A stretch of 38,870 nucleotides of DNA from Lachnospiraceae bacterium (GTDB lineage: Bacteria > Bacillota > Clostridia > Lachnospirales > Lachnospiraceae), in NCBI GenBank assembly GCA_029008035.1, contig JAQXIY010000084.1:1-38870 (forward strand), read 5' to 3'. Positions within the stretch are counted from its first letter, which is position 1. The number at the start of each line of letters is the position of its first letter. Positions 7,257 through 18,540 of the stretch are shown here, piece after piece. Both the position numbers and the translations under genes were made by a program. Under the pieces are notes generated by a model. It saw only the letters and a program-made list of their open reading frames with translations, ran no database searches and was not told where the DNA came from.

Positions 7257-9113
7257 CTATTTGATTACTTTTATTATGTTATCGGTGATGGATGACGCAT
7301 CAATGCCAAGCATCTCCTTCAGAGTATCCACGTTGCCTTGTTCCACAAACCTGTCGGGAATAGCAACCGGTAAAATGGTTCCCTGATAGCCTTCCTTGCG
7401 CAAGAAGCAAGACACATGCTCTCCCATCCCCCCCGCTGCAACATTCTCTTCCATAGGTACAATCACATCATACCCATCCATGACCTGTTTTAAATATTCT
7501 TCATCAAAGGGCTTGGCAAATCTGGCATTCACCAAACCTGCATCAATTCCATGTGAATGTAAAAGGTCTCTCACCTGTACTGCCGTATCCACCATGCTGC
7601 CCAGTGCAAACAACAGTACTTTTGTGCCGGCATACACCTCCTCGCACTTACCCAAAACAATAGGTGCTCTGTACTCCTCAAGCCCCACATAGGCCTCTCC
7701 CCTTGGATAGCGCAGGGCAATAGGCCCATCATGGGAAATAGCAAATTTCAGCATATCAGAAAGTTCCCATTTGTTCTTCGGAGCCATCACAGTCATATTT
7801 GGCATACCGGTAAGATAGGAAATATCAAAAACACCTTGGTGTGTCTCACCATCGCTGCCCACAAGACCTGCCCGGTCTATGGCAAAGACCACCGGTAGAT
7901 TTTGCATGCACACATCATGCAGCACCTGGTCGTATGCTCTCTGCAAAAAGGAGGAGTAAACCGCAAATACCGGCCGCATACCGCCGGCTGCCAAACCGGC
8001 CGCAAAGGTCACTGCATGTTCCTCCGCAATGCCCACATCGAAGAAGCGTTCCGGAAACATATTGCGGAAGCGCTTCAAACCGGTACCGTCTGCCATAGCC
8101 GCTGTAATAGCCACCACCTTTGGCTCCCGCTCGCCCATCTTTCTCATAACAGTGGAAAAAATATCCGTATAGGATGGATTGCTCTTATCCTTTGGAATCC
8201 CGGTCTCCACATCAAATGGCGCCGTGCCATGAAAACGGGATGGGTGGCGTTCCGCCGGTTCATATCCATTTCCCTTATGTGTCAGCACATGAACAAGCAC
8301 CGGTCCCGGTACTTGAGATGCCTCCCGAAAAATCCGTACCATAGCCCGTATATCGTGGCCGTCCACCGGCCCCAGATACATGATTCCCATTTCTTCAAAC
8401 ATCATGCCGGGAATAACCATCTGCTTGATACTACTCTTGGTCTTTCGGATACCGGCCACCAAATGTTCTCCACATACAGGTATCTTCTCCAGGGTGTTTT
8501 GCACCCCTTCCTTAAAGCCTGTATAGTTGGAACTGGTTCTGAGTTTTGAGAGATGTCGGGACATACCTCCCACATTCTCTGAAATGGACATATTGTTGTC
8601 ATTGAGTACGATGATAAAATTCTTCTTTAACGCGGCGGCATTGTTTAAAGCCTCGTAGGCCATGCCCCCCGTCATAGAACCATCACCAATAACGGAGATG
8701 ACGTGATAGTCCTCTCCGGACATTTCCCGGGCCCATGCATATCCCAGACCTGCAGAAATAGATGTGGAACTGTGTCCTGTGTCGAAACTGTCACAACTGC
8801 TCTCTGAGCGTTTGGGGAAACCGCTCATCCCCCCAAACTTTCGTAGATTGTCAAAGTTCTCCTTTCGACCGGTCAAAATCTTGTGCGTGTAAGATTGATG
8901 TCCTACGTCCCAAATAATCTTGTCCTTTGGCAAATCAAAGACCAAGTGCAATGCCATGGTCAGTTCCACAACTCCCAGATTGGATGCCAAATGTCCTCCC
9001 GTCACTGAAAGTTTCTCCACCAGGAACTGACGAATCTCCTCCGGAAGCTGTCGCAACTCCTGTGGAGTCAATTTTTTTATGTCATTTTCTTTTTGTATTT
9101 TGTCCAATACCAT
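7257..9113 (-). CDS. dxs: 1-deoxy-D-xylulose-5-phosphate synthase
   Basis: Dxs condenses pyruvate and glyceraldehyde 3-phosphate, using thiamine diphosphate, in the first step of the MEP isoprenoid pathway. The 618-residue product is full length. The cofactor motif is GDGSMTGGMAYEALNNAA from residue 143, with NDNNMSI at about 170-176. DVGHQSYTHKILTGR lies at 69-83, and the transketolase pyrimidine domain contains DVGIAEEHAVTFAAGLA. It is 11 bases downstream of ispA, which places two isoprenoid genes together. GAGG precedes the ATG. Confidence 0.98.
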   Translation of the reverse strand: MVLDKIQKENDIKKLTPQELRQLPEEIRQFLVEKLSVTGGHLASNLGVVELTMALHLVFDLPKDKIIWDVGHQSYTHKILTGRKENFDNLRKFGGMSGFPKRSESSCDSFDTGHSSTSISAGLGYAWAREMSGEDYHVISVIGDGSMTGGMAYEALNNAAALKKNFIIVLNDNNMSISENVGGMSRHLSKLRTSSNYTGFKEGVQNTLEKIPVCGEHLVAGIRKTKSSIKQMVIPGMMFEEMGIMYLGPVDGHDIRAMVRIFREASQVPGPVLVHVLTHKGNGYEPAERHPSRFHGTAPFDVETGIPKDKSNPSYTDIFSTVMRKMGEREPKVVAITAAMADGTGLKRFRNMFPERFFDVGIAEEHAVTFAAGLAAGGMRPVFAVYSSFLQRAYDQVLHDVCMQNLPVVFAIDRAGLVGSDGETHQGVFDISYLTGMPNMTVMAPKNKWELSDMLKFAISHDGPIALRYPRGEAYVGLEEYRAPIVLGKCEEVYAGTKVLLFALGSMVDTAVQVRDLLHSHGIDAGLVNARFAKPFDEEYLKQVMDGYDVIVPMEENVAAGGMGEHVSCFLRKEGYQGTILPVAIPDRFVEQGNVDTLKEMLGIDASSITDNIIKVIK

Positions 9114-9124
9114 AGAAATAACCT

Positions 9125-10015
9125 CTATTTATCCCGCAATACCATCCAGCGCAATAACTCCGTCAAAAATGGATTCTCGTAAGGCAGTTCCTGTAAAATA
9201 GCGATGGCTTCCTTTGTCAAATCTGCCACTTCCTGCTTTGCCTTATCCAATCCTTCGAAAATAACGTAGGTAGCTTTCTGATTCTTCTCATCGCTACCAA
9301 CAGCCTTACCCAATGTCTCCTGGTCACCAATCACATCCAGCACATCATCCTGAATCTGGAATGCCAGACCAATCTTGGATGCCACCTGCTCCACCATATC
9401 CACTTCCTCCGGGGTGGCGCCGCCTAAAATTGCACCAATCATCATGGCTGCCTCTATGAGTGCGCCTGTCTTTAAGTGATAAATAAAATCCAAGCGGTTC
9501 TTGGAGATACCATATTGCTTCTCAGACTCCACGTCCACCACCTGGCCGCCAATCATGCCAAACACACCTGCCTTGTGAGCCAGGATTTGTAATGCTCGAT
9601 GTACCGCCTTGTTATCCGGTTCAATAGAGAGAGCCTCCAACGCTGTCTCGAAGGCATAATTCAAAAGTCCGTCTCCTGCCAAAATACCCATAGCCTCGCC
9701 AAACTTGGCATGGGTAGTAGGCTTGCCTCTCCGCAACTCGTCATTGTCCATAGCGGGCAAATCATCGTGTACCAGAGAATAAGTGTGAATCATCTCCATA
9801 GCTGCCACAAAAGGAGCCAGTGCCTGAGAAGAACCTCCAAACAATTTGTATGTCTCAATCATTAGGATGGGACGAATCCGTTTTCCTCCTGCCAAAACAC
9901 TGTAATTCATAGCCTGAAAAATAGTTTTTTGATATCCCTTTTCCTCAGGCAAATATTTATAAATCATTCGATCTGCTTCACTGGCCTTATAGGCAATCTC
10001 TTTGTTAATATCCAT
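9125..10015 (-). CDS. ispA: Polyprenyl (probably farnesyl) diphosphate synthase
   Basis: This trans-prenyltransferase builds C15 (or C20) isoprenoid diphosphates from IPP and DMAPP. The 296-residue sequence has both aspartate-rich motifs: DDLPAMDND at 84-92 and DDVLD at 223-227. It also has the IPP-binding GGKRIRP at 43-49. The residues before the first motif (HTYSLVHDD) suit a short-chain farnesyl product, but chain length is inference. GAGGAGGTG precedes the ATG, 2 bases after xseB. Confidence 0.95.
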   Translation of the reverse strand: MDINKEIAYKASEADRMIYKYLPEEKGYQKTIFQAMNYSVLAGGKRIRPILMIETYKLFGGSSQALAPFVAAMEMIHTYSLVHDDLPAMDNDELRRGKPTTHAKFGEAMGILAGDGLLNYAFETALEALSIEPDNKAVHRALQILAHKAGVFGMIGGQVVDVESEKQYGISKNRLDFIYHLKTGALIEAAMMIGAILGGATPEEVDMVEQVASKIGLAFQIQDDVLDVIGDQETLGKAVGSDEKNQKATYVIFEGLDKAKQEVADLTKEAIAILQELPYENPFLTELLRWMVLRDK

Positions 10016-10017
10016 CT

Positions 10018-10233
10018 TTACACCTCCTCAAAGTCCTCCAAGTCTCCCTGGGCATTCAACATCTGAACCTTCTTTTCCACTTGATTCATCAAGTCATTGC
10101 AATGCTTCAAGTGTTCCATTCCTTGTTTGTATAACTGAAAAGAATCCTCCAGAGTAGTCTCCTTCGATTCCAACTGCTCTATAATCTGTTCCATCTCCTG
10201 AAACGTCTCTTCCATCGTCAATTCTTTTTCCAT
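10018..10233 (-). CDS. xseB: Exodeoxyribonuclease VII small subunit
   Basis: A 71-residue, highly acidic helical protein with the family pattern (ETFQEMEQIIEQLE, LEDSFQLYKQGMEHLKHC). Several copies bind one XseA to form exonuclease VII, which degrades single-stranded DNA to oligonucleotides. The start overlaps the 3' end of xseA by 16 bases, and its ribosome site AAAGAGG lies inside xseA, so the subunits are translationally coupled. A second in-frame ATG at codon 7 is possible but has less support. Confidence 0.95.
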   Translation of the reverse strand: MEKELTMEETFQEMEQIIEQLESKETTLEDSFQLYKQGMEHLKHCNDLMNQVEKKVQMLNAQGDLEDFEEV

Positions 10234-11441
10234 GATATATCCTCTTTTATCTGATTAATCTGAGCACCCAAAGCACCATCACTGACAAAAATCTCTATGG
10301 TGTCTCCCACTGCCACCTGGGCGGTACTCGTCACGGTCTTACCCTCTTTATTCATAGTATAGGAATATCCCTGGGACAATTTCTTTGCCGGGGAAAGTCC
10401 GTCCAGCCGTCCTGCATACAGTGCCAGCCGTCCTTTATATTCCTCTATGAGATGCTCCATGGCTGATGCCAACCGCTGTTCCAATCCAATGGCATACTGA
10501 CGTTTCTCATCTAAGCGATTCGCAGGTGAAAGGTATCCCAGTTGCTTCGTATATCCTGCAAGCCTCGCCTCAACAGCCTCCATATGATTGCTCATAGCCC
10601 GTCCCAACATCAGACGATAATTATTCAGGGTATTCTGCCATTCCTGATAGGAAAATACAGCCTGCTCTGCCGCCGCCGAGGGCGTTGGTGCCCGCAAATC
10701 CGCCACATAATCACAAATGGTTGTATCTGTCTCATGCCCTACCGCCGAAATCACCGGTGTGTTACAGGAAAAGATTGCTCGGGCAACCGCTTCCTCATTA
10801 AAGGCCCAAAGATCCTCAATGGAACCTCCCCCTCGTCCAACAATCAGCACGTCCAAATCCATAGCATCCAGTGCCATAATGCCTGAGATAATACTCTCCA
10901 CGGCTCCCTCCCCCTGAACAAGCGCAGGGTAGAGAATCAATTCCACGAAGGGGTTGCGCCTACGGGATATCTGAATAATGTCCCTTACTGCTGCACCTGT
11001 AGGTGCTGTCACAATCCCAATACGCCGGGCGAATCCGGGAATAGGCTTCTTGTACTCCGGGGCAAACATCCCCATCTCCTCCAGTTCCTGCTTGAGCTGC
11101 TCAAATCGAACATACAAATCTCCTGCTCCCGCCAAAGTAATCTCTCTGGCATAGATTTGATAGGTGCCACCCTTCTCATACACAGAAACAGAACCTGTGA
11201 CCACCACCATATCTCCGTCTTTCATGGGAAATCTCAAACCCTTTATGCGATTCCCCTTAAACATAATACCGGAAATGGCTCCCGCCTCATCCTTCAGGGT
11301 GAAATAGATATGACCACTGCCATGATATTTGCAGTTGGATATCTCCCCCTGAACAGAAAGGTTTCGCAAAAGAAAATCTCCGTCGAAAACATCCTTGATA
11401 TATGCATTTACCTGTCCTACGGAATAAATGTTTCTACTCAT
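10218..11441 (-). CDS. xseA: Exodeoxyribonuclease VII large subunit
   Basis: XseA is the catalytic subunit of exonuclease VII. The product has an N-terminal OB-fold ([11 protein letters not shown] through GHIYFTLKD) and the conserved catalytic region with [30 protein letters not shown] and [13 protein letters not shown], then a helical C-terminus that binds XseB. I chose the ATG at 11441 (407 residues, starting [10 protein letters not shown]) because family members begin close to this motif and the overlap with nusB is only 8 bases. An ATG seven codons upstream (11462) is in frame. Neither has a strong ribosome site, so coupling to nusB translation is likely. Confidence 0.95.
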   Translation of the reverse strand: MSRNIYSVGQVNAYIKDVFDGDFLLRNLSVQGEISNCKYHGSGHIYFTLKDEAGAISGIMFKGNRIKGLRFPMKDGDMVVVTGSVSVYEKGGTYQIYAREITLAGAGDLYVRFEQLKQELEEMGMFAPEYKKPIPGFARRIGIVTAPTGAAVRDIIQISRRRNPFVELILYPALVQGEGAVESIISGIMALDAMDLDVLIVGRGGGSIEDLWAFNEEAVARAIFSCNTPVISAVGHETDTTICDYVADLRAPTPSAAAEQAVFSYQEWQNTLNNYRLMLGRAMSNHMEAVEARLAGYTKQLGYLSPANRLDEKRQYAIGLEQRLASAMEHLIEEYKGRLALYAGRLDGLSPAKKLSQGYSYTMNKEGKTVTSTAQVAVGDTIEIFVSDGALGAQINQIKEDISWKKN

Positions 11442-11826
11442 TAAACTTTGCCAGAACTCCATTCACAAAGCCTGAGGAATGGTCGGTGCCGTACTGCTTC
11501 GCCAGTTCCACCGCCTCATTGATTGCCACACCCTTGGGGGTGTCTTGGAATTTCATCTCATAGAGTGCCAGACGAATCAAAGACAAATCCACCTTACTCA
11601 TACGGGTGGTCTTCCACCCCTCCACCACTGCATTGATTTCCTCATCCAGTTCCTCTACATGATCAAAAATGTCACAGCACTTCTCCATAATCTCTTCTCG
11701 ATCCTGTTCGCTATATCCATCGTCGTCCAAAAACAATGTGGCCTGGGCAGCCAATTCATCCCGGCTGTGAAAATCCGCTTGAAAAATAATCTTAAATATC
11801 TCTTCTCTAAGTTCTCTTCTTGTCAT
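11434..11826 (-). CDS. nusB: Transcription antitermination factor NusB
   Basis: NusB binds boxA RNA with NusE and promotes antitermination of rRNA transcripts. The 130-residue, all-helical sequence has the family start ([18 protein letters not shown]) and end ([30 protein letters not shown]). It is the first gene of the nine-gene nusB-recN operon and overlaps xseA by 8 bases. Confidence 0.95.
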   Translation of the reverse strand: MTRRELREEIFKIIFQADFHSRDELAAQATLFLDDDGYSEQDREEIMEKCCDIFDHVEELDEEINAVVEGWKTTRMSKVDLSLIRLALYEMKFQDTPKGVAINEAVELAKQYGTDHSSGFVNGVLAKFNE

Positions 11827-11844
11827 GAATCATCCTACCTAACT

Positions 11845-11872
11845 ATTATATTCTCCAATTATCGGTCGTAAA
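11845..11872 (-). promoter_or_regulatory. Sigma-A promoter of the nusB-recN operon
   Basis: On the minus strand TTTACG, 16 bases, then a perfect TATAAT lie just upstream of nusB. The predicted start leaves a leader of only about 12-18 bases. No later terminator or strong promoter is apparent until 3391, so this may drive the whole 8.4-kb operon. Confidence 0.5.
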
Positions 11873-11895
11873 AAACACCCCACAAGTTGTAAAAA

Positions 11896-11917
11896 AGGAT
11901 GTCTTTACAGACACCCT
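11896..11917 (-). terminator. Rho-independent terminator of the Asp23-family gene
   Basis: A 9-bp stem with one G-T pair (AGGGTGTCT and AGACATCCT on the minus strand) and a GTAA loop is followed by six T. It lies 35 bases past the Asp23 stop and isolates that gene from the nusB operon. Confidence 0.75.
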
Positions 11918-11951
11918 TCATTATACCCTAAATCTTCAAAAAACAAAAGAA

Positions 11952-12329
11952 TTATTCGTTTCCAACAGAAACAGATGCGATTTTGATGTCAACGCTGACA
12001 ACCTGCAATCCCGTCATATTCTCCACGGCTGATTTGACCTTTTCCTGAATCTGCTGACAAATCTTCGGAATCTCATATCCGTATGCAATATTCACAGACA
12101 TACGAATGGCCAGATTGTCATCCTCTTCTGCAACAACCTTCACACCCTTGGCAAGCTTGTTGGCACCCGCCTTACTAATCACTTCGTTGGTGAGATTGCC
12201 CGCCAGGGATGCCACACCATCCACCTCAGTAGCGGCCAGTCCTGCGATAATCGCAACTACCTCATCAGCAATGTTAACGCCGCCGTTCTCACCCTCTTTA
12301 ATTGTAAAACTATTTCTATCTTCTGCCAT
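11952..12329 (-). CDS. Asp23/Gls24 family envelope stress protein
   Basis: The 125-residue protein matches the Asp23/Gls24 (DUF322) family: a GGVNIADEVVAIIAGLAATEVDGVASLAG core and a C-terminal TGLQVVSVDIKIASVSV strand. In Staphylococcus, Asp23 is anchored to the membrane by AmaP; in Bacillus the YqhY paralogue lies directly upstream of nusB, the same position as here. It has AGGAGG before the ATG and its own promoter and terminator, so it is monocistronic. No membrane segment is present. Confidence 0.93.
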   Translation of the reverse strand: MAEDRNSFTIKEGENGGVNIADEVVAIIAGLAATEVDGVASLAGNLTNEVISKAGANKLAKGVKVVAEEDDNLAIRMSVNIAYGYEIPKICQQIQEKVKSAVENMTGLQVVSVDIKIASVSVGNE

Positions 12330-12361
12330 GATACCAGCCTCCTAATCAAAAATATAGATAT

Positions 12362-12370
12362 ATTATAGCA
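12362..12370 (-). promoter_or_regulatory. Extended -10 promoter of the Asp23-family gene
   Basis: On the minus strand the sequence TGCTATAAT is a perfect extended -10 element (TG-n-TATAAT), 33 bases upstream of the Asp23 start. No good -35 hexamer is found at the usual distance, which fits an extended -10 promoter. Confidence 0.6.
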
Positions 12371-12409
12371 GACTCCCGCAAAATGGGAAAGAATTTTTTA
12401 TCCTGCTCA

Positions 12410-13162
12410 TCACCAATCACTGTCCCAGTTGGAATCAAAACTACCCCAATCAGAGTCCCAACTGCTTCCCGCATCCCAGTCCGTATCCCAACTGTCATCG
12501 TAGGAATCGTTGACATCGTAACTGTCTCCCCCGGAAGAATCAGAGTCGTCATAATTGTATTCATATCCATTTGTATTGTGAATATAAACACCGCCACCAT
12601 GTCCGGAAGTTCTCCCTGCCACCTTGGCAAAGCACATAAACAGGGAAATTACCATTATGATGATAACAAGAACAAGCAGTAGTCGGAATTTGCGATTATT
12701 ATTCCTTCGCTCCGGGTCATTGCCTCCCCCAGCATATGTACCACTCTGTTGGTATGGTGCATTGCCACCGACTCCCCCGCCGGTTTTGCCATGCTGCTCA
12801 TTGTTTCTGTTAATCTCATCTCGCAGTTTCTGGTAAATTTCATTGACGGCATAGGCCTCATCCTTGCCCTCATAGCGCACCGCTCTGGTGCCGTCAGCTT
12901 TGTTCTTGTAGACCACAAAGTTCCCTGTCATCTCGTCTTTGTAGATACCAAAAGCTTTTGGCTCGCGGTAATCAACACCGATAAAAAACCGAATCTTCTC
13001 TGCCGGAATATTCTTCTCTGCAATAAATTTTTGCAGTTCTTCAATAGTCACAGGAACAGAGGATGCCGTCCTGCGAAGCTGGTTGTTTGGTGCCCCACAG
13101 GTTGGACACTGCTCTTCTGTGTCACTAAAAAATGCCCCGCAATAATCACATTTTATTTGCAT
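12410..13162 (-). CDS. Zinc-ribbon membrane protein with Asp/Ser/Trp-rich tail, unknown function
   Basis: I do not recognise the family. The 250-residue protein has four visible parts. A zinc ribbon has C5-x2-C8 and C19-x2-C22. A folded soluble segment covers about 37-118 (EELQKFIAEK through NEIYQKLRDEI). A Gly/Asn-rich linker leads to one membrane helix at 160-179. The outside tail of about 60 residues, nearly free of Lys and Arg, ends in spaced Trp residues in repeats such as SWDSDW and NWDSDW (six Trp in the last 26 residues). By the positive-inside rule (RRNNNRKFR before the helix) the zinc ribbon is cytoplasmic and the acidic tail is outside. AAAAGGAGAGGG precedes the ATG. It follows metA by 39 bases and may share its transcript. 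Confidence 0.8.
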   Translation of the reverse strand: MQIKCDYCGAFFSDTEEQCPTCGAPNNQLRRTASSVPVTIEELQKFIAEKNIPAEKIRFFIGVDYREPKAFGIYKDEMTGNFVVYKNKADGTRAVRYEGKDEAYAVNEIYQKLRDEINRNNEQHGKTGGGVGGNAPYQQSGTYAGGGNDPERRNNNRKFRLLLVLVIIIMVISLFMCFAKVAGRTSGHGGGVYIHNTNGYEYNYDDSDSSGGDSYDVNDSYDDSWDTDWDAGSSWDSDWGSFDSNWDSDW

Positions 13163-13201
13163 GTCCCTCTCCTTTTCATATTTTCACATGTATGGAACAA
13201 T

Positions 13202-16848
<3,647 letters not shown>

Positions 16849-16868
16849 GGTTTCCCCCTATTCATAAA

Positions 16869-16893
16869 GGGTCAGACCACAACAGCCTGACCC
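16869..16893 (-). terminator. Weak candidate terminator after the SH3b gene
   Basis: A 7-bp perfect stem (GGGTCAG with CTGACCC) with an 11-base loop is followed on the minus strand by TTTAT. The T tract is short, so some read-through into the pseudouridine synthase-ligA genes is plausible. Confidence 0.45.
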
Positions 16894-16969
16894 CTTCTAT
16901 CATTGATCTCTTATCATTATCCTTCCATTGCAGTCCCCTATATGTCAGTAGAGTCTGCGATGGCACCGT

Positions 16970-18229
16970 TTATTTGAGGAATTCTGTCTTACAGTATCCC
17001 ACCTTGCCATTGTAGTTAACCTTTGACCATCCCTCAGCATAATCTTGAACCACAGTCAAAGTCTCGCCTGCATAAGCAACAGCCACCTTTGATGCTGTCT
17101 CACTCATGCTCTCACGAACATTCACCGTGTTGGATAACGTAATCTGCTTACCACTTTGATCGGATGTATTCTGATCTTCCGTTGCATCATCTTCTGCTTC
17201 CGGATCTGTTAAATAATCGGCTTTCACGTATGCCTTTGTGCCATTATAATCAATCTTGGCCCAACCATTCTCAACTGCATAGCAGGTCACTTCCTGACCT
17301 TTCTCCAACTGACCAAGCTTATTGCCATCCTCTGCCGCTGCATCTCGGACATTAATCTTGTCCGTAGCAATCTTCTTGGTGGCATTGGCGTTCTCCTGTT
17401 CCTCTTTCTTCTTGGCTTCTTCCGCAGCCTTAGCTTCCTCTTCCGCCTTCTTTGCCGCTTCTTCTTCCGCTTTCTTTGCTTCGGCAGCCTCCTGCGCAGC
17501 CTGCTCTACAGAAGCCTTGTAATCTGTTGCCCACTTTGCAATTGCCTGCTGTAATGTGCCGTTGACAAAAGAATTTAATTTCTCATCCGCAAGCATAGCC
17601 TCGTTGCACTCCTTCTGAACATCCGCCTGCAATGCCAAAACATCCGGCTGTTGCTCAAAGGTTGCAATGAGTGCAGACACTTCTGTGTCCATATCAAATT
17701 CACCATTGGCCTGATTGAAGGAGCCATACACATTGTTAATATACAACTTGCCGTCTTCGTTAGTCTCAACATAGAAAAAGTCCAAACCTGCAGCCGGCGT
17801 ATCGATATCCTTAAACTTAACCTGCAAATACACAGAGCACAAATAAGAGTCCTTGGTGACACCGCGCTTCGTGTATACTTTAACCTTCTGGTATTTCTCA
17901 ATATACTGACTGTAAAACTGAATGTAGCTAACCTCAGCGTCTGAAATCGGTGTGGCGATAGTCTTTAAGGTATCCACATCACCTGCCGCGTAACTCTTCA
18001 GGTAAGATTTGATTAACTTGTCTACTTCCTCATTGTCATTCTCCGCATAGTTCTGATATGCCCCTGCCATAGGGTCTTTCTCCGATGCGGTGCCATTGGT
18101 GCCAAATGCCAAAACCAACACAATTGCCACAAACACAGCACCTGCGCCAAAATATCTGGCATTCTCCTTGCAGAATGTAATTATCTTATCTATCTTAATC
18201 TGGCGTAAAATCCCCTTTAACTTGTCCAT
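16970..18229 (-). CDS. Membrane-anchored protein with two bacterial SH3 domains
   Basis: The 419-residue protein has a basic cytoplasmic N-terminus and one membrane helix at about 27-43. An extracytoplasmic domain follows at roughly 60-200 (NTF2-like by eye: SYLKSYAAGDVDTLKTIA, DSYLCSVYLQVKFKDIDT, LYINNVYGSF). Then come an Ala/Glu/Lys coiled coil at about 240-285 and two SH3b domains (about 293-348 and 365-419), each with NVRD or NVRES, G-x-x-x-V and WxKVxYNGxxGY-type motifs. SH3b domains generally bind cell-wall peptides. No hydrolase domain is present, so it is a possible wall-sensing or scaffold protein. GGAGG precedes the ATG. It lies 57 bases downstream of tRNA-Arg on the same strand. 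Confidence 0.85.
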   Translation of the reverse strand: MDKLKGILRQIKIDKIITFCKENARYFGAGAVFVAIVLVLAFGTNGTASEKDPMAGAYQNYAENDNEEVDKLIKSYLKSYAAGDVDTLKTIATPISDAEVSYIQFYSQYIEKYQKVKVYTKRGVTKDSYLCSVYLQVKFKDIDTPAAGLDFFYVETNEDGKLYINNVYGSFNQANGEFDMDTEVSALIATFEQQPDVLALQADVQKECNEAMLADEKLNSFVNGTLQQAIAKWATDYKASVEQAAQEAAEAKKAEEEAAKKAEEEAKAAEEAKKKEEQENANATKKIATDKINVRDAAAEDGNKLGQLEKGQEVTCYAVENGWAKIDYNGTKAYVKADYLTDPEAEDDATEDQNTSDQSGKQITLSNTVNVRESMSETASKVAVAYAGETLTVVQDYAEGWSKVNYNGKVGYCKTEFLK

Positions 18230-18286
18230 AGCCCAAATTCCTCCTGCTATATAAATCCACCTATCCTAGTTATAATGTCTCAAAAA

Positions 18287-18360
18287 TGTAGACGACTGGA
18301 TTCGAACCAGCGATCTTCGGAGTCGGAGTCCGATGCGTTATCCAGCTACGCTACGCCTAC
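18287..18360 (-). tRNA. tRNA-Arg (anticodon CCG)
   Basis: On the minus strand the acceptor stem GTAGGCG pairs with CGTCTAC (one G-T pair), the D stem GCGT pairs with ACGC, the anticodon stem TCGGA pairs with TCCGA, and the loop CTCCGAC gives anticodon CCG (codon CGG). The T arm is GCTGG-TTCGAAT-CCAGT. The discriminator is A and CCA is not encoded. Confidence 0.95.
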
Positions 18361-18376
18361 AAACAAATGCCAAATA

Positions 18377-18405
18377 ATGATAGCAAAAAATGAAAGCAAA
18401 GTCAA
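18377..18405 (-). promoter_or_regulatory. Sigma-A promoter of tRNA-Arg
   Basis: On the minus strand TTGACT, 17 bases, then TATCAT, with an upstream TGC that makes it an extended -10. It is 17 bases from the mature tRNA end and back-to-back with the DAHP synthase promoter. Confidence 0.7.
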
Positions 18406-18418
18406 TGTTTACAATTGT

Positions 18419-18447
18419 TTGACACCTCATATAATTTCTTATATTAT
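18419..18447 (+). promoter_or_regulatory. Sigma-A promoter of the DAHP synthase gene
   Basis: A perfect TTGACA, 17 bases, then TATTAT. The predicted transcript starts near 18454 and has a leader of about 87 bases. The -35 hexamer is only 13 bases from the -35 of the divergent tRNA-Arg promoter. Confidence 0.75.
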
Positions 18448-18467
18448 AGGGAATTGAAAGAATTAAA

Positions 18468-18497
18468 AAGTTTTTGGGAAATAATTTTCCAAAACTT
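18468..18497 (+). promoter_or_regulatory. Stem-loop in the DAHP synthase mRNA leader
   Basis: AAGTTTTTGGGAAA and TTTTCCAAAACTT can pair over about 12 bp with one bulged T and a very short loop. It lies in the 5' leader, about 43 bases upstream of the start codon. No T run follows and no T-box or leader peptide is recognised, so its role is unknown. Confidence 0.35.
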
Positions 18498-18540
18498 CCA
18501 AAATATGACAATGTAACATGATACACGAAGGAGAACAACT

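Noticed and set aside
7902-8549. Plus-strand reading frame of 215 codons
   Set aside because: It is antisense to dxs and lacks any recognisable domain or start signal.
12410-12560. Tandem DNA repeat in the tail of the zinc-ribbon gene
   Set aside because: The period is irregular and the similarity is at the Asp/Ser/Trp protein level, so it is not a true DNA repeat array.
18275-18457. 60-codon plus-strand frame beginning MSQKCRRLDSNQR
   Set aside because: This is the translated antisense of tRNA-Arg, a well-known false protein.
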